From positions 1-50,655 of the forward strand of contig CAMSIF010000005.1 in NCBI GenBank assembly GCA_947058885.1: a stretch of DNA of 50,655 bases, given 5' to 3'. Positions 41,415 through 50,039 of this stretch are shown piece after piece. Within the stretch, counting starts at the first letter, position 1; each line of letters starts with the position of its first letter. The translations under genes were made by a program, and so were the position numbers. This DNA comes from an uncultured Clostridia bacterium (GTDB lineage Bacteria; Bacillota; Clostridia; Oscillospirales; Oscillospiraceae). A model generated the notes under the pieces. It was not told where the DNA came from. It searched no databases and saw only the letters and a list, made by a program, of their open reading frames with translations.

Positions 41415-41867
41415 CTACGCGCTCTGAGCGGCCATAACCCGGGTCGTGGAGACAAACTCGTCAATCATGGCCTCCTCGCTCTTCTGGACGGCCTTATTGT
41501 AGAGGTCCAATTTTTTCTCCCGGAGCTTTTCCAGGGAAGAGGTGTCCTGCTTAGCGGCCACCACCTGGGCCCGCTTGGCCTCCTCCTCCTGCCGCAGCTT
41601 TTCCAGCTCCAGCACAGCCTCCTGAATCTCTCGTTCCATCGCCCGCAGGTACTGTTCGTACTGCATAGCGTCCAGAATCGAGATGCCCTCCATCTTACGC
41701 TGGGTAAACTCCTGGTCCAATTCGTAGTAGTTCGCCTCCAGGCGTTCCAGCAGTTCCTCCTGGGCGCGAACCTGGGCCAGAATCGCCCCGTGCTCCGCCT
41801 GCAAGGCATCCAGAACCTGCTGCTTATAATCCAGCACAGTCTCCAAAGAAAAACGGAATTTTTTCAT
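41415..41867 (-). CDS. fliJ: Flagellar export protein FliJ
   Basis: 150 residues predicted as a nearly continuous antiparallel coiled coil. The FliJ pattern is seen: MKKFRFSLETVLDYKQQVLD at the N-terminus, then YYELDQEFTQRKM and the C-terminal KLDLYNKAVQKSEEAMIDEF. It occupies the stalk position in the FliH-FliI ATPase, like the gamma subunit of ATP synthase. It follows fliI after 33 bases. Confidence 0.93.
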   Translation of the reverse strand: MKKFRFSLETVLDYKQQVLDALQAEHGAILAQVRAQEELLERLEANYYELDQEFTQRKMEGISILDAMQYEQYLRAMEREIQEAVLELEKLRQEEEAKRAQVVAAKQDTSSLEKLREKKLDLYNKAVQKSEEAMIDEFVSTTRVMAAQSA

Positions 41868-41900
41868 ATATCAAATTCCCTTCTATCGTTCTCTTTCGCG

Positions 41901-43202
41901 TCAGCGCATAATCTGCCTCAGCTCGTTCAAGCTCTCCTCGTAGGAAAACGCCTCGTCGGTACCTTGTGTCAAAAATGAATTGATGGCGTCCATTTTTTTC
42001 AGCGCGTGGTCCAGCTTAGGATTGGTTCCCGCCTTGTACGCGCCGATAGAAACCAGGTCCGCGTTTTTCTCGTAGACACCCATGATATCCCGCAGCTTGC
42101 TGGCCAGCTGCCGGTGCTCTGGGGAAACAATCTCCACCATCAGACGGGAGATGCTGGCGCCTACGTCAATAGCGGGGAAGTGGTTGCTGTTCGCCAGCTT
42201 CCGGGAGAGGACAATATGTCCGTCCAGAATACCGCGGACGGTGTCCGCAATAGGCTCGTTGGTGTCGTCGCCTTCTACCAGCACCGTGTAAACGCCGGTA
42301 ATAGAGCCCCTCTCAAAGTTTCCGCTCCGCTCCAAAAGCTTCGGCATCTCCGCGTACATGGAGGGAGTGTAGCCTCTCGCTACCGGCGGTTCGCCGATTG
42401 CAAGACCGATTTCACGCTGAGCCATGGCGAAACGGGTCAGAGAATCCATCATCAACAATACGTCGTACCCCTGGTCCCGGAAATACTCCGCAATACTGGT
42501 TGCCACGCTGGGGCATTTCATCCGCAGCATGGCGGGCTGGTCGGAGGTGGCCACCACCAGCACACTGCGGCGCATTCCCTCCTCCCCCAGGTCCTTCTGC
42601 ATGAATTCCAGAACCTCGCGGCCACGTTCACCCACCAGGGCAATCACATTGATGTCGGCCTTCACGTTTTTCGCAATCATGCCCATGAGGGTGGATTTAC
42701 CCACGCCGGAACCGGCAAAGATGCCGATACGCTGGCCCTTGCCGATGGTCAAAAGGCTGTCGATGGCCTTGACCCCGAACTCCATCCGTTCCCGAATGGG
42801 GGGGCGGGTCATAGGGTTTATATAGCCAGAATCAATGGAGAAGGAATCCGCACGCTCAAAGGGCTCCAGCCCGTCGATAGGCTGGCCGAGAGCGTTAATG
42901 ACCCTTCCCCGCAGAAACGGCCCAACCGGCAGCGTCAGCCGCTTGCCGGTGTTCCGTACAAAGTTGCCCGCAGAAATGCCGCTCATGTTGGCATAAGGCA
43001 TGAGCAAAATGTGGTCATTTTTGAACCCCACCACCTCGGCAGGCACCTGGCCTCCGGACTCGCCGGAGTAAATCCGGCAGATGTCACCGATAGCGGCCCT
43101 GCCGCCGGAGGCCTCAATGGACATTCCCACGATATTTTCTATTTTACCTGTCCGGCTCATGGTTTCCGCGTTCCGGACGCTTGGGATCATCTCGCGGAAC
43201 AT
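41901..43202 (-). CDS. fliI: Flagellar export ATPase FliI
   Basis: 433 residues; the second ATG is preferred because AAAGGA abuts the first. F1-beta-type ATPase motifs: Walker A GSGVGKST (164-171), GERGREV catalytic Glu region and Walker B LLMMDS (249-254). ATPase signature PPVARGYTPSMYAEMPKLLE, read in parts, also fits. The N-terminal beta barrel (about 20-90) and C-terminal helical domain are complete. FliI powers unfolding and entry of export substrates together with FliH and FliJ. Confidence 0.96.
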   Translation of the reverse strand: MFREMIPSVRNAETMSRTGKIENIVGMSIEASGGRAAIGDICRIYSGESGGQVPAEVVGFKNDHILLMPYANMSGISAGNFVRNTGKRLTLPVGPFLRGRVINALGQPIDGLEPFERADSFSIDSGYINPMTRPPIRERMEFGVKAIDSLLTIGKGQRIGIFAGSGVGKSTLMGMIAKNVKADINVIALVGERGREVLEFMQKDLGEEGMRRSVLVVATSDQPAMLRMKCPSVATSIAEYFRDQGYDVLLMMDSLTRFAMAQREIGLAIGEPPVARGYTPSMYAEMPKLLERSGNFERGSITGVYTVLVEGDDTNEPIADTVRGILDGHIVLSRKLANSNHFPAIDVGASISRLMVEIVSPEHRQLASKLRDIMGVYEKNADLVSIGAYKAGTNPKLDHALKKMDAINSFLTQGTDEAFSYEESLNELRQIMR

Positions 43203-43301
43203 ATCCATCCTTTCTCCACAGTCAGGGACGTCCTCTCTCCGTTACCGTGCGGCTTTTTTGGTCCAGATTGGCAGCAAAGAGCGGAATAAAAGTTCTTTTT
43301 G

Positions 43302-43329
43302 GATACTTTTTCTTTCAAGAAAAAGTATC
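43302..43329. repeat. Interspersed palindromic repeat, copy 2
   Basis: A 13-bp perfect inverted repeat (GATACTTTTTCTT / AAGAAAAAGTATC) overlaps the fliH stop codon. On the minus strand it continues CAAAAAGAACTTTT. It is the inverse-orientation relative of copy 1 at 11325-11350 and sits in the 125-base fliH-fliI gap. Confidence 0.65.
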
Positions 43330-44212
43330 AGAACTGCGTCCCCAGTTGTTCATGCAAAATATCCCGGATAGTAGACATCTGGGTAGAAACACTAGCGTCC
43401 ACAATCTCCTCCGGCGTCTCCACGATACAGGTGCCGTCCTCGCCGTCGCCCATGGGCACCACCTTGATGTGCTGGGACAGCGCGCCCAGAGCAAGCGTCA
43501 AGGCGGGGGAAATCTGGGCCACGCCCTTGGTGTCGCAGCCGGAGATGTAAATATGGACCCATTCCTGCCGCTTCATCCGCTCGGTAGCGGCCTGAATCAT
43601 GCGCACAATTACCTCGCTGCTGCTCTTCAAGCTGACCCGGACCACCTTTTCCGCCACGGCGATAACGAGATCCAGCAGTTCCGCCTGCGTATGGTTCAGC
43701 ATCTCGTCCCGGGCCAGGGATGCCTTCTCCAGGAACGCCGCCACATCGGCCTCCAGGCGCTGGGCTACAACCTCCCGGTCGCGTACCGCGTCCTCCATGG
43801 CTTTAGCGGTACCCTGCGCGTAGCCGTCCCGGTAGCCCTCGTCCCGGGCTCCGGCACGAATCTGCTCCTGTTCCTGCTTGGCGGCGGCGCGGGCATCCAC
43901 AACAATGCGCTCCGCCTCCTCCCGGGCCTCTTTCAGGATAAGCTCGGCTTGGAGCTGGGCGTACTGCACCGGCGTCTCCTCCGGGTCGGGGGGCGTCGGT
44001 GCTGGAGGTTCCGGCGGGGCATCCTCCTCCTGGGGAGGCTCCCCGCCCTCTTCCACTTCGGGGAGGGGCTGGCTGGCTTCCCCATCGCCGGCGTCCAGCT
44101 CCTCCTCCAGCTCCTCAAGAGGCGCCTTTTCCCCCATCTCAATGGTATCGGTATCCGGGAATTCGTACTCCTTAACCGTTGGGTTTAGGAACCCCTTGAA
44201 AATATTACGCAA
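43328..44212 (-). CDS. fliH: Flagellar export regulator FliH
   Basis: 294 residues. Start is a TTG 8 bases after GGAAAGGA, inside the fliG end (8-base overlap). An N-terminal segment is followed by an acidic Pro-rich stretch (about 30-80, PPEPPAPTPPDPEE) and a long helix with GxxxG-like EGYRDGYAQGTAKAMED. The C-terminal domain (about 170-290) holds VIAVAEKVVRVSL and VVPMGDGEDGTCIVETPEEIVDA, read in parts. FliH dimers restrain FliI and tether it to the C-ring, like the ATP synthase peripheral stalk. Confidence 0.93.
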   Translation of the reverse strand: MRNIFKGFLNPTVKEYEFPDTDTIEMGEKAPLEELEEELDAGDGEASQPLPEVEEGGEPPQEEDAPPEPPAPTPPDPEETPVQYAQLQAELILKEAREEAERIVVDARAAAKQEQEQIRAGARDEGYRDGYAQGTAKAMEDAVRDREVVAQRLEADVAAFLEKASLARDEMLNHTQAELLDLVIAVAEKVVRVSLKSSSEVIVRMIQAATERMKRQEWVHIYISGCDTKGVAQISPALTLALGALSQHIKVVPMGDGEDGTCIVETPEEIVDASVSTQMSTIRDILHEQLGTQF

Positions 44213-45227
44213 TGATATCGTCCTTTCCGCCCTTCAGGATCACAATCTCGCCCTTTTCCTCCAAATCGCGGATAATACCCACAATTCTCTGCTGAGCGTC
44301 CTCCACGTCCTTCATGCGGACATTGCTGGTGATCTCCAGGTCGTCCCTGACGCTTTCCGCCATACGGGCGGACATGTTGGTAAAGAGCTTGTTGGCCACC
44401 TCGGTATTGGCTGTCTTGAGGGAGAGCACCAGATCCCGCTGGTCGCAGTCGCGGATAAAACGCTGGATGGAGCGGTCGTCCATGGTGACGATATCCTCAA
44501 AGACGAACATGCGCTTGCGGATTTCGTCGGCCAGCTCCGCGTTGTTGACGGACAGTCCGTCGAAGATGCTCTTCTCGCTGGAGCGGTCCAAATTGTTCAT
44601 GATGCTGGCTACGTAGTCGATACCGCCAACCTTCACGTTGCTGCTGGTAACAATACTGGAGAACTTTCTTTCCATTTCCTTCTCGATAATCTTGATGGCG
44701 GCGGGAGAGGCGCTCTCCATAGTGGCGATAGCCTCCACCACCCGGATTTGACGCTCCGGCGGCAGCTGTTCGATAACCCCGGCCGCCTTGTCCGGGTCCA
44801 CATAGCTGAGGACCAGGGCCATGGTCTGGGGCCGCTCGCTCTGGAGGGCGGAGAAAAGGCTCTTGACCTCCGCCTTGTTGAGGAACGCGAACTCCCGGTT
44901 CTTCAGGGACTTGGTCACCTTCTCCAGCAGGCTGATAGCCGCCTGCTGGCCAAAGGCCTTCTCCAGGACGGTCTTGGCGTACTCCAGGCCGCCCTCCGTG
45001 ACCGCCTTGTTGGTCATGCAGGCCTGATAGAACTCCGTCAGCACCGCCTCGGTGACCTCGGCGTCCAGCATACCCAGCCGGGCCACCTCCAGGGTAAGCG
45101 CCTCCAGGTCCTCGGGCTCCATGTACTGGTAGAGCAGCGACGCTTTATCCGCGCCCAGGGATACAATGACCGCAGCCGCCTTCTGGGCATAGGTAAGTTC
45201 AGTTTTTGCGGTTGCTGTCTCAGCCAT
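44205..45227 (-). CDS. fliG: Flagellar motor switch protein FliG
   Basis: 340 residues with a GGGGAGGA site. The three armadillo-like domains are complete. The N-terminal YAQKAAAVIVSLG binds FliF. The middle contains an EHPQ-like motif (SERPQTMALVLSY). The C-terminal torque helix has charged residues that face MotA (VTMDDRSIQRFIRDCDQRDL, with NMSARMAESVRDDLE). FliG transmits stator torque to the C-ring. It overlaps fliF by 8 bases and fliH by 8 bases. Confidence 0.96.
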   Translation of the reverse strand: MAETATAKTELTYAQKAAAVIVSLGADKASLLYQYMEPEDLEALTLEVARLGMLDAEVTEAVLTEFYQACMTNKAVTEGGLEYAKTVLEKAFGQQAAISLLEKVTKSLKNREFAFLNKAEVKSLFSALQSERPQTMALVLSYVDPDKAAGVIEQLPPERQIRVVEAIATMESASPAAIKIIEKEMERKFSSIVTSSNVKVGGIDYVASIMNNLDRSSEKSIFDGLSVNNAELADEIRKRMFVFEDIVTMDDRSIQRFIRDCDQRDLVLSLKTANTEVANKLFTNMSARMAESVRDDLEITSNVRMKDVEDAQQRIVGIIRDLEEKGEIVILKGGKDDIIA

Positions 45228-46893
45228 TGTCGTCCTCCCCTCTCAGCCATGCCTTGACCATCTGCGCCGCGATCTCCGGGTTGTTCTGGGCGAACTGCCG
45301 GACCATCTTGCGCAGCTCCATGCTCTTCTCCGTGTTTAGTTCCATTATATCCGCGCCTGTAGCCGGTTGTTCGCCAGGGGCGCCAGGTACGCCAGGCATA
45401 CCGGCGAGAACCATCTCGTCGGGCAGCGGCTCTCCGTCGGGACCGATAAGACCCAATTGGGCGTCGATAGCGGCCTGTTCCGCTTCCTTCTTCTTTTTCT
45501 TTCTTCTGCTGACGCTCAGAATCACAATCAACATAATCAGGAGGACCAGCAGCACTGCGCCAGCAATGATCATCAGCGCAATGGTCTCCTGTGTAGGCAC
45601 AAAGCCGTCGGGATTGACATCGTCGGGCACCTCATAGAAGGGTGCAATCAACACGGACACCCGGCTTTCCGGATCCTCTCCGCCGATACCGGCCCCGGTA
45701 GCCACATGGCGGGCCAGCGGCCTCGCCTCCACGGACGTGCCGTTGGGGCTGTTAGCGTTGATGGTTACGGAAACCTGGATATCGGTCACCGTACCGGCGA
45801 CAACCTCCATCTGTTCCGTGGTCTTGTTCATATTGGCAACAAAATTGCGGTACCACTGTCCATAGGTGCCGTCTCCCGCCGCCTGCATGAGGTCTTCCAT
45901 ATAGGTCGGGATATCGATATCAGAGTTTGTCGTGGTGCCGGGGATTCCGCCCACGGTCTCCACGCCGTCGGCGCTGACGATACCGAGGATGGTATCCGTG
46001 CCAATCAGTCCGCTGTTTTCAGCGGACCCCTCCGGCTGGCTGAACTCCTCCGACTCCACCATGCGGCGGTTCACATCGACGGTACAGGAAACCGCCGCCT
46101 GAACGTTGCCCGCACCATAAATAGGTGTCAAAAGGTTCACAATGTTGGTGCGGACCTGGTTTGCGTAGTACTCCTGCAAGGCCAGCTTCAGCTCGCTGTT
46201 GTCGCCCAGATTCGCGACTGTATCGGCAGTATATGTATTGCCAATAGTATCCTCAATGCTCACATCGTCAAGGGACAGGTCCCGGACACTGTGGCTGACC
46301 AGGTTGCGGATTGCCGCGGCCTGCTCAGGCGTCAGCATTTCGCCTTCCCTCATAACAAGCACAACGGACGCCTCGCTGCTGGTCTGCACGTCCTCCAGGA
46401 CATAGGTCTGGTCCTTCCCCGGAGTAATGGTGACGAAAGCCTCCTGTACGCCGGGGAAGTTTCGGATAATAGCTCCCAGCCTCTCCTGCAAGGCAATTTG
46501 CAGGTTGGTATTTCGCTCTGTATTGGTGGTGGTCAGCCCCGATTTCTCGAAGTACGTATCATAGAGGTAGCCCTCCTTGGGGTAACCGGCCTGCACCAGC
46601 CGGGCCACCATCACGTCCTGCTGGTCCGCCCGGACATAGATGGTATCTCCCTCCAGGCGGTAGTCCGTGAAGCCGTTCTCCTGCAAATAATCTATAATCG
46701 CGCCGGCCTCAGAACTGGAGAGATTGGTAAAGAGCGTCGCGTAGGGCTGGTTATTGGACATGACCACCAGCACCGCAATGAGGGCCACAATTACCACCAC
46801 CACGGTACACAATATGATGCGCACCTTTGTGCTCATATTTTTGAAGAAGTCCTTGACCTTTTCCCAAAGCTCCTTCAGCTTCGTCGTATTCAC
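45220..46893 (-). CDS. fliF: Flagellar MS-ring protein FliF
   Basis: 557 residues. Start is a GTG after CGGAGGG. Two transmembrane helices (IILCTVVVVIVALIAVLVV at about 26-44; IALMIIAGAVLLVLLIMLIV at about 433-452) flank the periplasmic-side ring-building domains. These include YATLFTNLSSSEAGAIIDYL, the YscJ-like domain and the RBM3 region. The C-terminal cytosolic tail ends in a FliG-binding helix (MVKAWLRGED). FliF forms the base ring on which C-ring, rod and export gate assemble. Confidence 0.95.
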   Translation of the reverse strand: MNTTKLKELWEKVKDFFKNMSTKVRIILCTVVVVIVALIAVLVVMSNNQPYATLFTNLSSSEAGAIIDYLQENGFTDYRLEGDTIYVRADQQDVMVARLVQAGYPKEGYLYDTYFEKSGLTTTNTERNTNLQIALQERLGAIIRNFPGVQEAFVTITPGKDQTYVLEDVQTSSEASVVLVMREGEMLTPEQAAAIRNLVSHSVRDLSLDDVSIEDTIGNTYTADTVANLGDNSELKLALQEYYANQVRTNIVNLLTPIYGAGNVQAAVSCTVDVNRRMVESEEFSQPEGSAENSGLIGTDTILGIVSADGVETVGGIPGTTTNSDIDIPTYMEDLMQAAGDGTYGQWYRNFVANMNKTTEQMEVVAGTVTDIQVSVTINANSPNGTSVEARPLARHVATGAGIGGEDPESRVSVLIAPFYEVPDDVNPDGFVPTQETIALMIIAGAVLLVLLIMLIVILSVSRRKKKKKEAEQAAIDAQLGLIGPDGEPLPDEMVLAGMPGVPGAPGEQPATGADIMELNTEKSMELRKMVRQFAQNNPEIAAQMVKAWLRGEDDNG

Positions 46894-46945
46894 GCAGAAT
46901 CCCTCCGGCCTCTCATCTCAAATGACGTATCTACCCGCACGGTGC

Positions 46946-47251
46946 TTATGCGCTGATACGACTGAGTTCGTTGTAAGCGTCCAGCGCCTTCTGGCGCAGC
47001 TGGGACAGCAGCGTCACGGCGGTGTTGGCCTTATAGAGCTCCAGGCTCAGCTGGGCGGGATTATCCAGCTGGCCCGTGGCAAGCTGATACTCCGCCTTGG
47101 CAACTACGTCCTCCGCGTTGCGCACGTTCTCAATGGCGGACTTGAAAATATCGGCAAACATAGAGCCGCCCGAGGTCTTTGCGGGCTCCTGCACCTTGCT
47201 GGTGGGAAACGTCTCCCACAGAGGCTGAATAGGCTGAAAATTCGTATTCAC
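46946..47251 (-). CDS. fliE: Flagellar rod-base protein FliE
   Basis: 101 residues. A GTG start 8 bases after GGAGG is preferred over a TTG further up. The C-terminal two-thirds is the conserved FliE block: MFADIFKSAIENVRNAEDVV, QLATGQLDNPAQLSLELYKA and LLSQLRQKALDAYNEL. FliE joins the MS ring to the proximal rod. The flgC-fliE gap of 127 bases is unusually long for this operon and shows no clear element. Confidence 0.93.
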   Translation of the reverse strand: MNTNFQPIQPLWETFPTSKVQEPAKTSGGSMFADIFKSAIENVRNAEDVVAKAEYQLATGQLDNPAQLSLELYKANTAVTLLSQLRQKALDAYNELSRISA

Positions 47252-47378
47252 AGGCAAATCCTCCAAGATTTCTTAAAAATTCCAAAAACTGCATATAGGT
47301 CCCCATAATACGGGGAATAGGGCCAGCCCAATCAGACAGCATGTCCCCTTGATCAACTGGCCCACCCTTATTTATGAT

Positions 47379-47867
47379 TTATCTCCCGATCTCCAAACCA
47401 GCGGAGATGACGTTTTTCAGGATATTAAACGCGGTCACGTCAGCGTTGTACGCCTGGCTTGCCGCCATACCGTCCGTGATCTCCTTCACCAGGTCCACGT
47501 TCGGCAGCTCCACATACCCCTCCTCGTTAGCGTCCGGGTCTGTGGGGTCGTACTTGAGCTTGAAATCGGAGTCATCCTCAATAATCCCCGCCACCCTCAC
47601 GCCGGCGGTACGTCCGTAACGGGCGTTGCTGGGCATACGAAGCCTGTCGTCGTTGACGATAGTCGCGGCGGCGGCCAAAGCGTCCCGGAAGGTGTTGCGG
47701 CCCGTCTCCGCCTCGAAGACCACACATTTGCGGCGGTACGCGCCCCCCTCGCCATCCTGGGTACGGGTGGTATTGATGTTGGTAATGTTCTCGCTGATAA
47801 CGTCCAGGCGAAGATGCTGGGCCGTAATCCCGGAACCAATAATATTGATAGAGCTGAGAAAAGCCAT
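47379..47867 (-). CDS. flgC: Flagellar proximal rod protein FlgC
   Basis: 162 residues with an AGGAGG site. The N-terminal rod motif (SGITAQHLRLDVISENITNINT) and C-terminal helix (GMAASQAYNADVTAFNILKNV) are standard for FlgC. The YVELPNVDLVKEI segment is also typical. It builds the proximal rod with FlgB and FliE. Confidence 0.95.
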   Translation of the reverse strand: MAFLSSINIIGSGITAQHLRLDVISENITNINTTRTQDGEGGAYRRKCVVFEAETGRNTFRDALAAAATIVNDDRLRMPSNARYGRTAGVRVAGIIEDDSDFKLKYDPTDPDANEEGYVELPNVDLVKEITDGMAASQAYNADVTAFNILKNVISAGLEIGR

Positions 47868-47904
47868 AAAAAACCTCCTGTCTGTTACCGTTCCGGCCAG
47901 CCGG

Positions 47905-48297
47905 TTACTGGTTGCGGATTGCCGTCATCAACCGGCTGATATCGCTGCTCAGCGCACGGTACACGTGTTGGAGCTGATAGGAATTGCGGACCATTTCGAT
48001 TTGCTGCTCCGCCATGTTGACGCCGTTGCCGTCCATACGGGCGGTCTCGTCATCCGCCGTATGTACCACCGGCGAAGACGCCTCCAGAGCGGAACGCATG
48101 GAGGCCACCGGCTTTTCCCCCATATGAGCTCTCCGCAGGCTGGAATCCAGCGCCTCCTCGAAAGTGACATACTTCGCCTTATAGCCAGGCGTGTCTCCGT
48201 TGACGATGTTATCGAGCATCGCGGTTTGCTTGGTCCAGCCAAACTGCATAGAACGCTCCAGCATCAGCTGCGTGTTAGAAGAAGTAAAATCGATCAT
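47905..48297 (-). CDS. flgB: Flagellar proximal rod protein FlgB
   Basis: 130 residues from the ATG after CGGAGGG; upstream frame extension lacks a site. The FlgB pattern is clear: MLERSMQFGWTKQTAMLDNI, then NGDTPGYKAKYVTFEEAL and NGVNMAEQQIEMVRNSYQLQ. It is the first gene of the large flagellar operon and lies behind a 358-base AT-rich control region. Confidence 0.94.
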   Translation of the reverse strand: MIDFTSSNTQLMLERSMQFGWTKQTAMLDNIVNGDTPGYKAKYVTFEEALDSSLRRAHMGEKPVASMRSALEASSPVVHTADDETARMDGNGVNMAEQQIEMVRNSYQLQHVYRALSSDISRLMTAIRNQ

Positions 48298-48431
48298 TGG
48301 CAGGCCCTCCGTCAAACCGGAGAGACGTACCATCATACTATGATAGCACATCTTCCGGAAAAATCAAGTTGTTTTTTCATTGGGCGTTATTCTTTATTTT
48401 TTCTTCACATAAATATACGCCATGTAACGAC

Positions 48432-48460
48432 ATTATAATACATTTTTTTCACAGGCGCAA
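48432..48460 (-). promoter_or_regulatory. Candidate sigma-A promoter for the flgB operon
   Basis: On the minus strand a perfect TATAAT at 48432-48437 with TTGCGC 17 bases upstream. Only the first three bases of the -35 match, so an activator may be needed. The leader would be about 125 bases. Confidence 0.5.
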
Positions 48461-48601
48461 GATAAAACTCGAAAATTGTCAAACTTGTACATATTCGTCT
48501 ATTGGCATGCTTTAGTTTTTGACAACATGCGGTCTTGTTCGACATTTTGTGACATTTTACCCAATTTTTGGACCATTTTCAGGGCTTTATTCACACAAGA
48601 A

Positions 48602-48637
48602 AACACCCACAGGCTATATATGCTGCCCGTGGGTGTT
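48602..48637 (-). terminator. Rho-independent terminator after csrA
   Basis: A 9-bp stem AACACCCAC/GTGGGTGTT with an 18-base loop lies about 20 bases past the csrA stop, followed by TTCTTG on the minus strand. It separates the flgL-csrA unit from the flgB operon. Confidence 0.75.
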
Positions 48638-48655
48638 CTATTCCAATTTTCTCAT

Positions 48656-48901
48656 TTACTCCATTCTCTGGCCGCCGTCCCCCTCCAGGAACACGTCCAG
48701 CAAACTCAGGGGCGGCACTTCCTCGTCCGCCGCCTCGCGGTTGGTTTCCGCGGCGGTACGCAGCTCGCTGCGGAGGATCGGCACGCTCTTGGGAGCCTGA
48801 ATAGCCAGCCGTACCCGGCCAGCCTCCACGGAGAGGATGGAAACCTCAATATCCTCCCCAATCAGCACGGACTCCCCCGCTTTGCGCTGGAGAATCAGCA
48901 T
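48656..48901 (-). CDS. csrA: Carbon storage/flagellin translation regulator CsrA
   Basis: 81 residues, starting at the ATG after AAAGGAGGGG and overlapping the fliW stop by 7 bases. The CsrA core is intact: MLILQRKAGESVLIGEDIEV, IEVSIL, then AIQAPKSVPILRSEL. The C-terminal tail (about 55-81) is longer than in E. coli and may help FliW contact. CsrA dimers bind GGA-bearing leaders and repress flagellin translation; FliW sequesters CsrA until flagellin export frees it. The fliW-csrA pairing is the Bacillus-type arrangement. Confidence 0.95.
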   Translation of the reverse strand: MLILQRKAGESVLIGEDIEVSILSVEAGRVRLAIQAPKSVPILRSELRTAAETNREAADEEVPPLSLLDVFLEGDGGQRME

Positions 48902-49353
48902 ACCTGCTCCCCTCCTTTTTTCCGCGCGAACTCCGAAAGGAGGTGGTGCATCTGGTACTCCTCCGTATCCAGAATCACCTGCATAGCCTGCCGGGTCTGG
49001 TCGTTGATGACCACCGGACAGCGGAGATTCACCGTGCTGCCGGCCACCGGGTTCCGAGCCACGCACAGGGCGTAGAAGCACAGCTCCTCGCTGCGCTCTA
49101 CCCCCAGCTCCTCCAGCTCCTCCCGGGTCAGAACCGGCGCGTAATCCGGCTTCAAAAAGAATGGATTCACCGCCACGAAGGCCAGAGCCGGGGTGGCTAC
49201 GCTCTGGAAGCAGAGGAGACTCCCGGAGCTCCCCTCGAAGGGGAGGAGGAAAAAACGCTTCTCCTCCTCAAAGCCGAACAGCCCTTTCGGGAACTGGAGG
49301 ACCTGCTCCTCCGGGCAGTCCAGCTGGCCGAAATACTTGGTTTGCAGCAGCAC
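48895..49353 (-). CDS. fliW: Flagellar assembly factor FliW
   Basis: 152 residues. Start is a GTG after GGGAGGTT. The family pattern is visible: LQFPKGLFGFEEEKRFFLLPF, the VNPFFLKPDY segment and PVVINDQTRQAMQVILD. FliW binds flagellin or CsrA in a three-way partner switch. The position between yviE and csrA matches Bacillus and many Clostridia. Confidence 0.95.
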   Translation of the reverse strand: MLLQTKYFGQLDCPEEQVLQFPKGLFGFEEEKRFFLLPFEGSSGSLLCFQSVATPALAFVAVNPFFLKPDYAPVLTREELEELGVERSEELCFYALCVARNPVAGSTVNLRCPVVINDQTRQAMQVILDTEEYQMHHLLSEFARKKGGEQVC

Positions 49354-49367
49354 GATTCAACCTCCCG

Positions 49368-49976
49368 TCAGGCTCTTACATCCACGGACTCGTAGTTGGG
49401 ATCCGCAGACGGCGGAACATAAATGGGTCCGCCCACGTACTTGATAATGACTTCCGGCTTCTGGGTGACGGTGAACTCAATATCCCCGGGGGTAAACTGG
49501 AAATCGCCCTTGTTAATCTTCCAGTCAAAGTTCAGCTTATCCATCTCGTACCGGATGTTCATCTCGCCCGGGTCCCAGGTAATCTCCGGACCCACCTTGG
49601 GCAGGAAGTCCATTCCCACCCCCAGTTTGACGTTTTTCATCATAGCCTGTTCGGCAAACTGGGTGATAACCTCCTCGCCCCACTTGGTCTTCATCATCAT
49701 CTGCCCCTGGTCCACGTAGGTGGAGGTGGCCTGATAGGCCGCCTGCTGGCCCTTCTGGGCGTCCTGCTCCAGGCGGCGGGCCAGGGTGGGACTGACCGAA
49801 TTGCGGGCTTCGTAGGTGTCGATATTAATCCGGGTGGACCGGCTCTTGATGCTCAGGCCCCCTTCATCCCGGCTGATCTCCATTTCAGCTGTGCCCCGCG
49901 CGTACTCCAGCCTTGCGTTGGTGGTCTTCATCTCAATCTGGATCGGGATCGTGGTGATTTCAATCAGCGGCTTCAT
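49368..49976 (-). CDS. yviE: DUF6470/YviE-family protein
   Basis: 202 residues with a GAAGGGAG site. It matches the uncharacterised YviE family that lies between flgL and fliW in Firmicutes. The start PLIEITTIPIQIEMKT, the RSTRINIDTYEARNSVSP segment, GVGMDFLPKVGPEITWDPGE (read in parts) and a beta-rich C-terminus with FTPGDIEFTVTQKPEVIIKYVG all fit. No signal or membrane helix is present. The function is unknown. Confidence 0.9.
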   Translation of the reverse strand: MKPLIEITTIPIQIEMKTTNARLEYARGTAEMEISRDEGGLSIKSRSTRINIDTYEARNSVSPTLARRLEQDAQKGQQAAYQATSTYVDQGQMMMKTKWGEEVITQFAEQAMMKNVKLGVGMDFLPKVGPEITWDPGEMNIRYEMDKLNFDWKINKGDFQFTPGDIEFTVTQKPEVIIKYVGGPIYVPPSADPNYESVDVRA

Positions 49977-50039
49977 TGTGTGACTGCGCTCCCTTCATTT
50001 ATATTTTCACGGGCGTCCATGCCCTATCGCACACAATTA

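Larger units (their letters stand above)
48298..48655 (-). other. AT-rich control region between csrA and flgB
   Basis: This 358-base gap is the longest gene-free stretch in the window. It holds the csrA terminator at its right end and a candidate flgB promoter. Between them lies an AT-rich stretch with repeated GACA/TGTCA-type words: TGTCA at 48477, TGACA at 48520 and a tandem GACATTTT at 48541 and 48551. The repeated words might be operator sites for a regulator of the flagellar operon. No credible gene was seen. Confidence 0.55.

Noticed and set aside
47130-47342. 70-codon minus-strand open frame overlapping fliE
   Set aside because: Different frame over most of fliE, no family pattern; probably chance.
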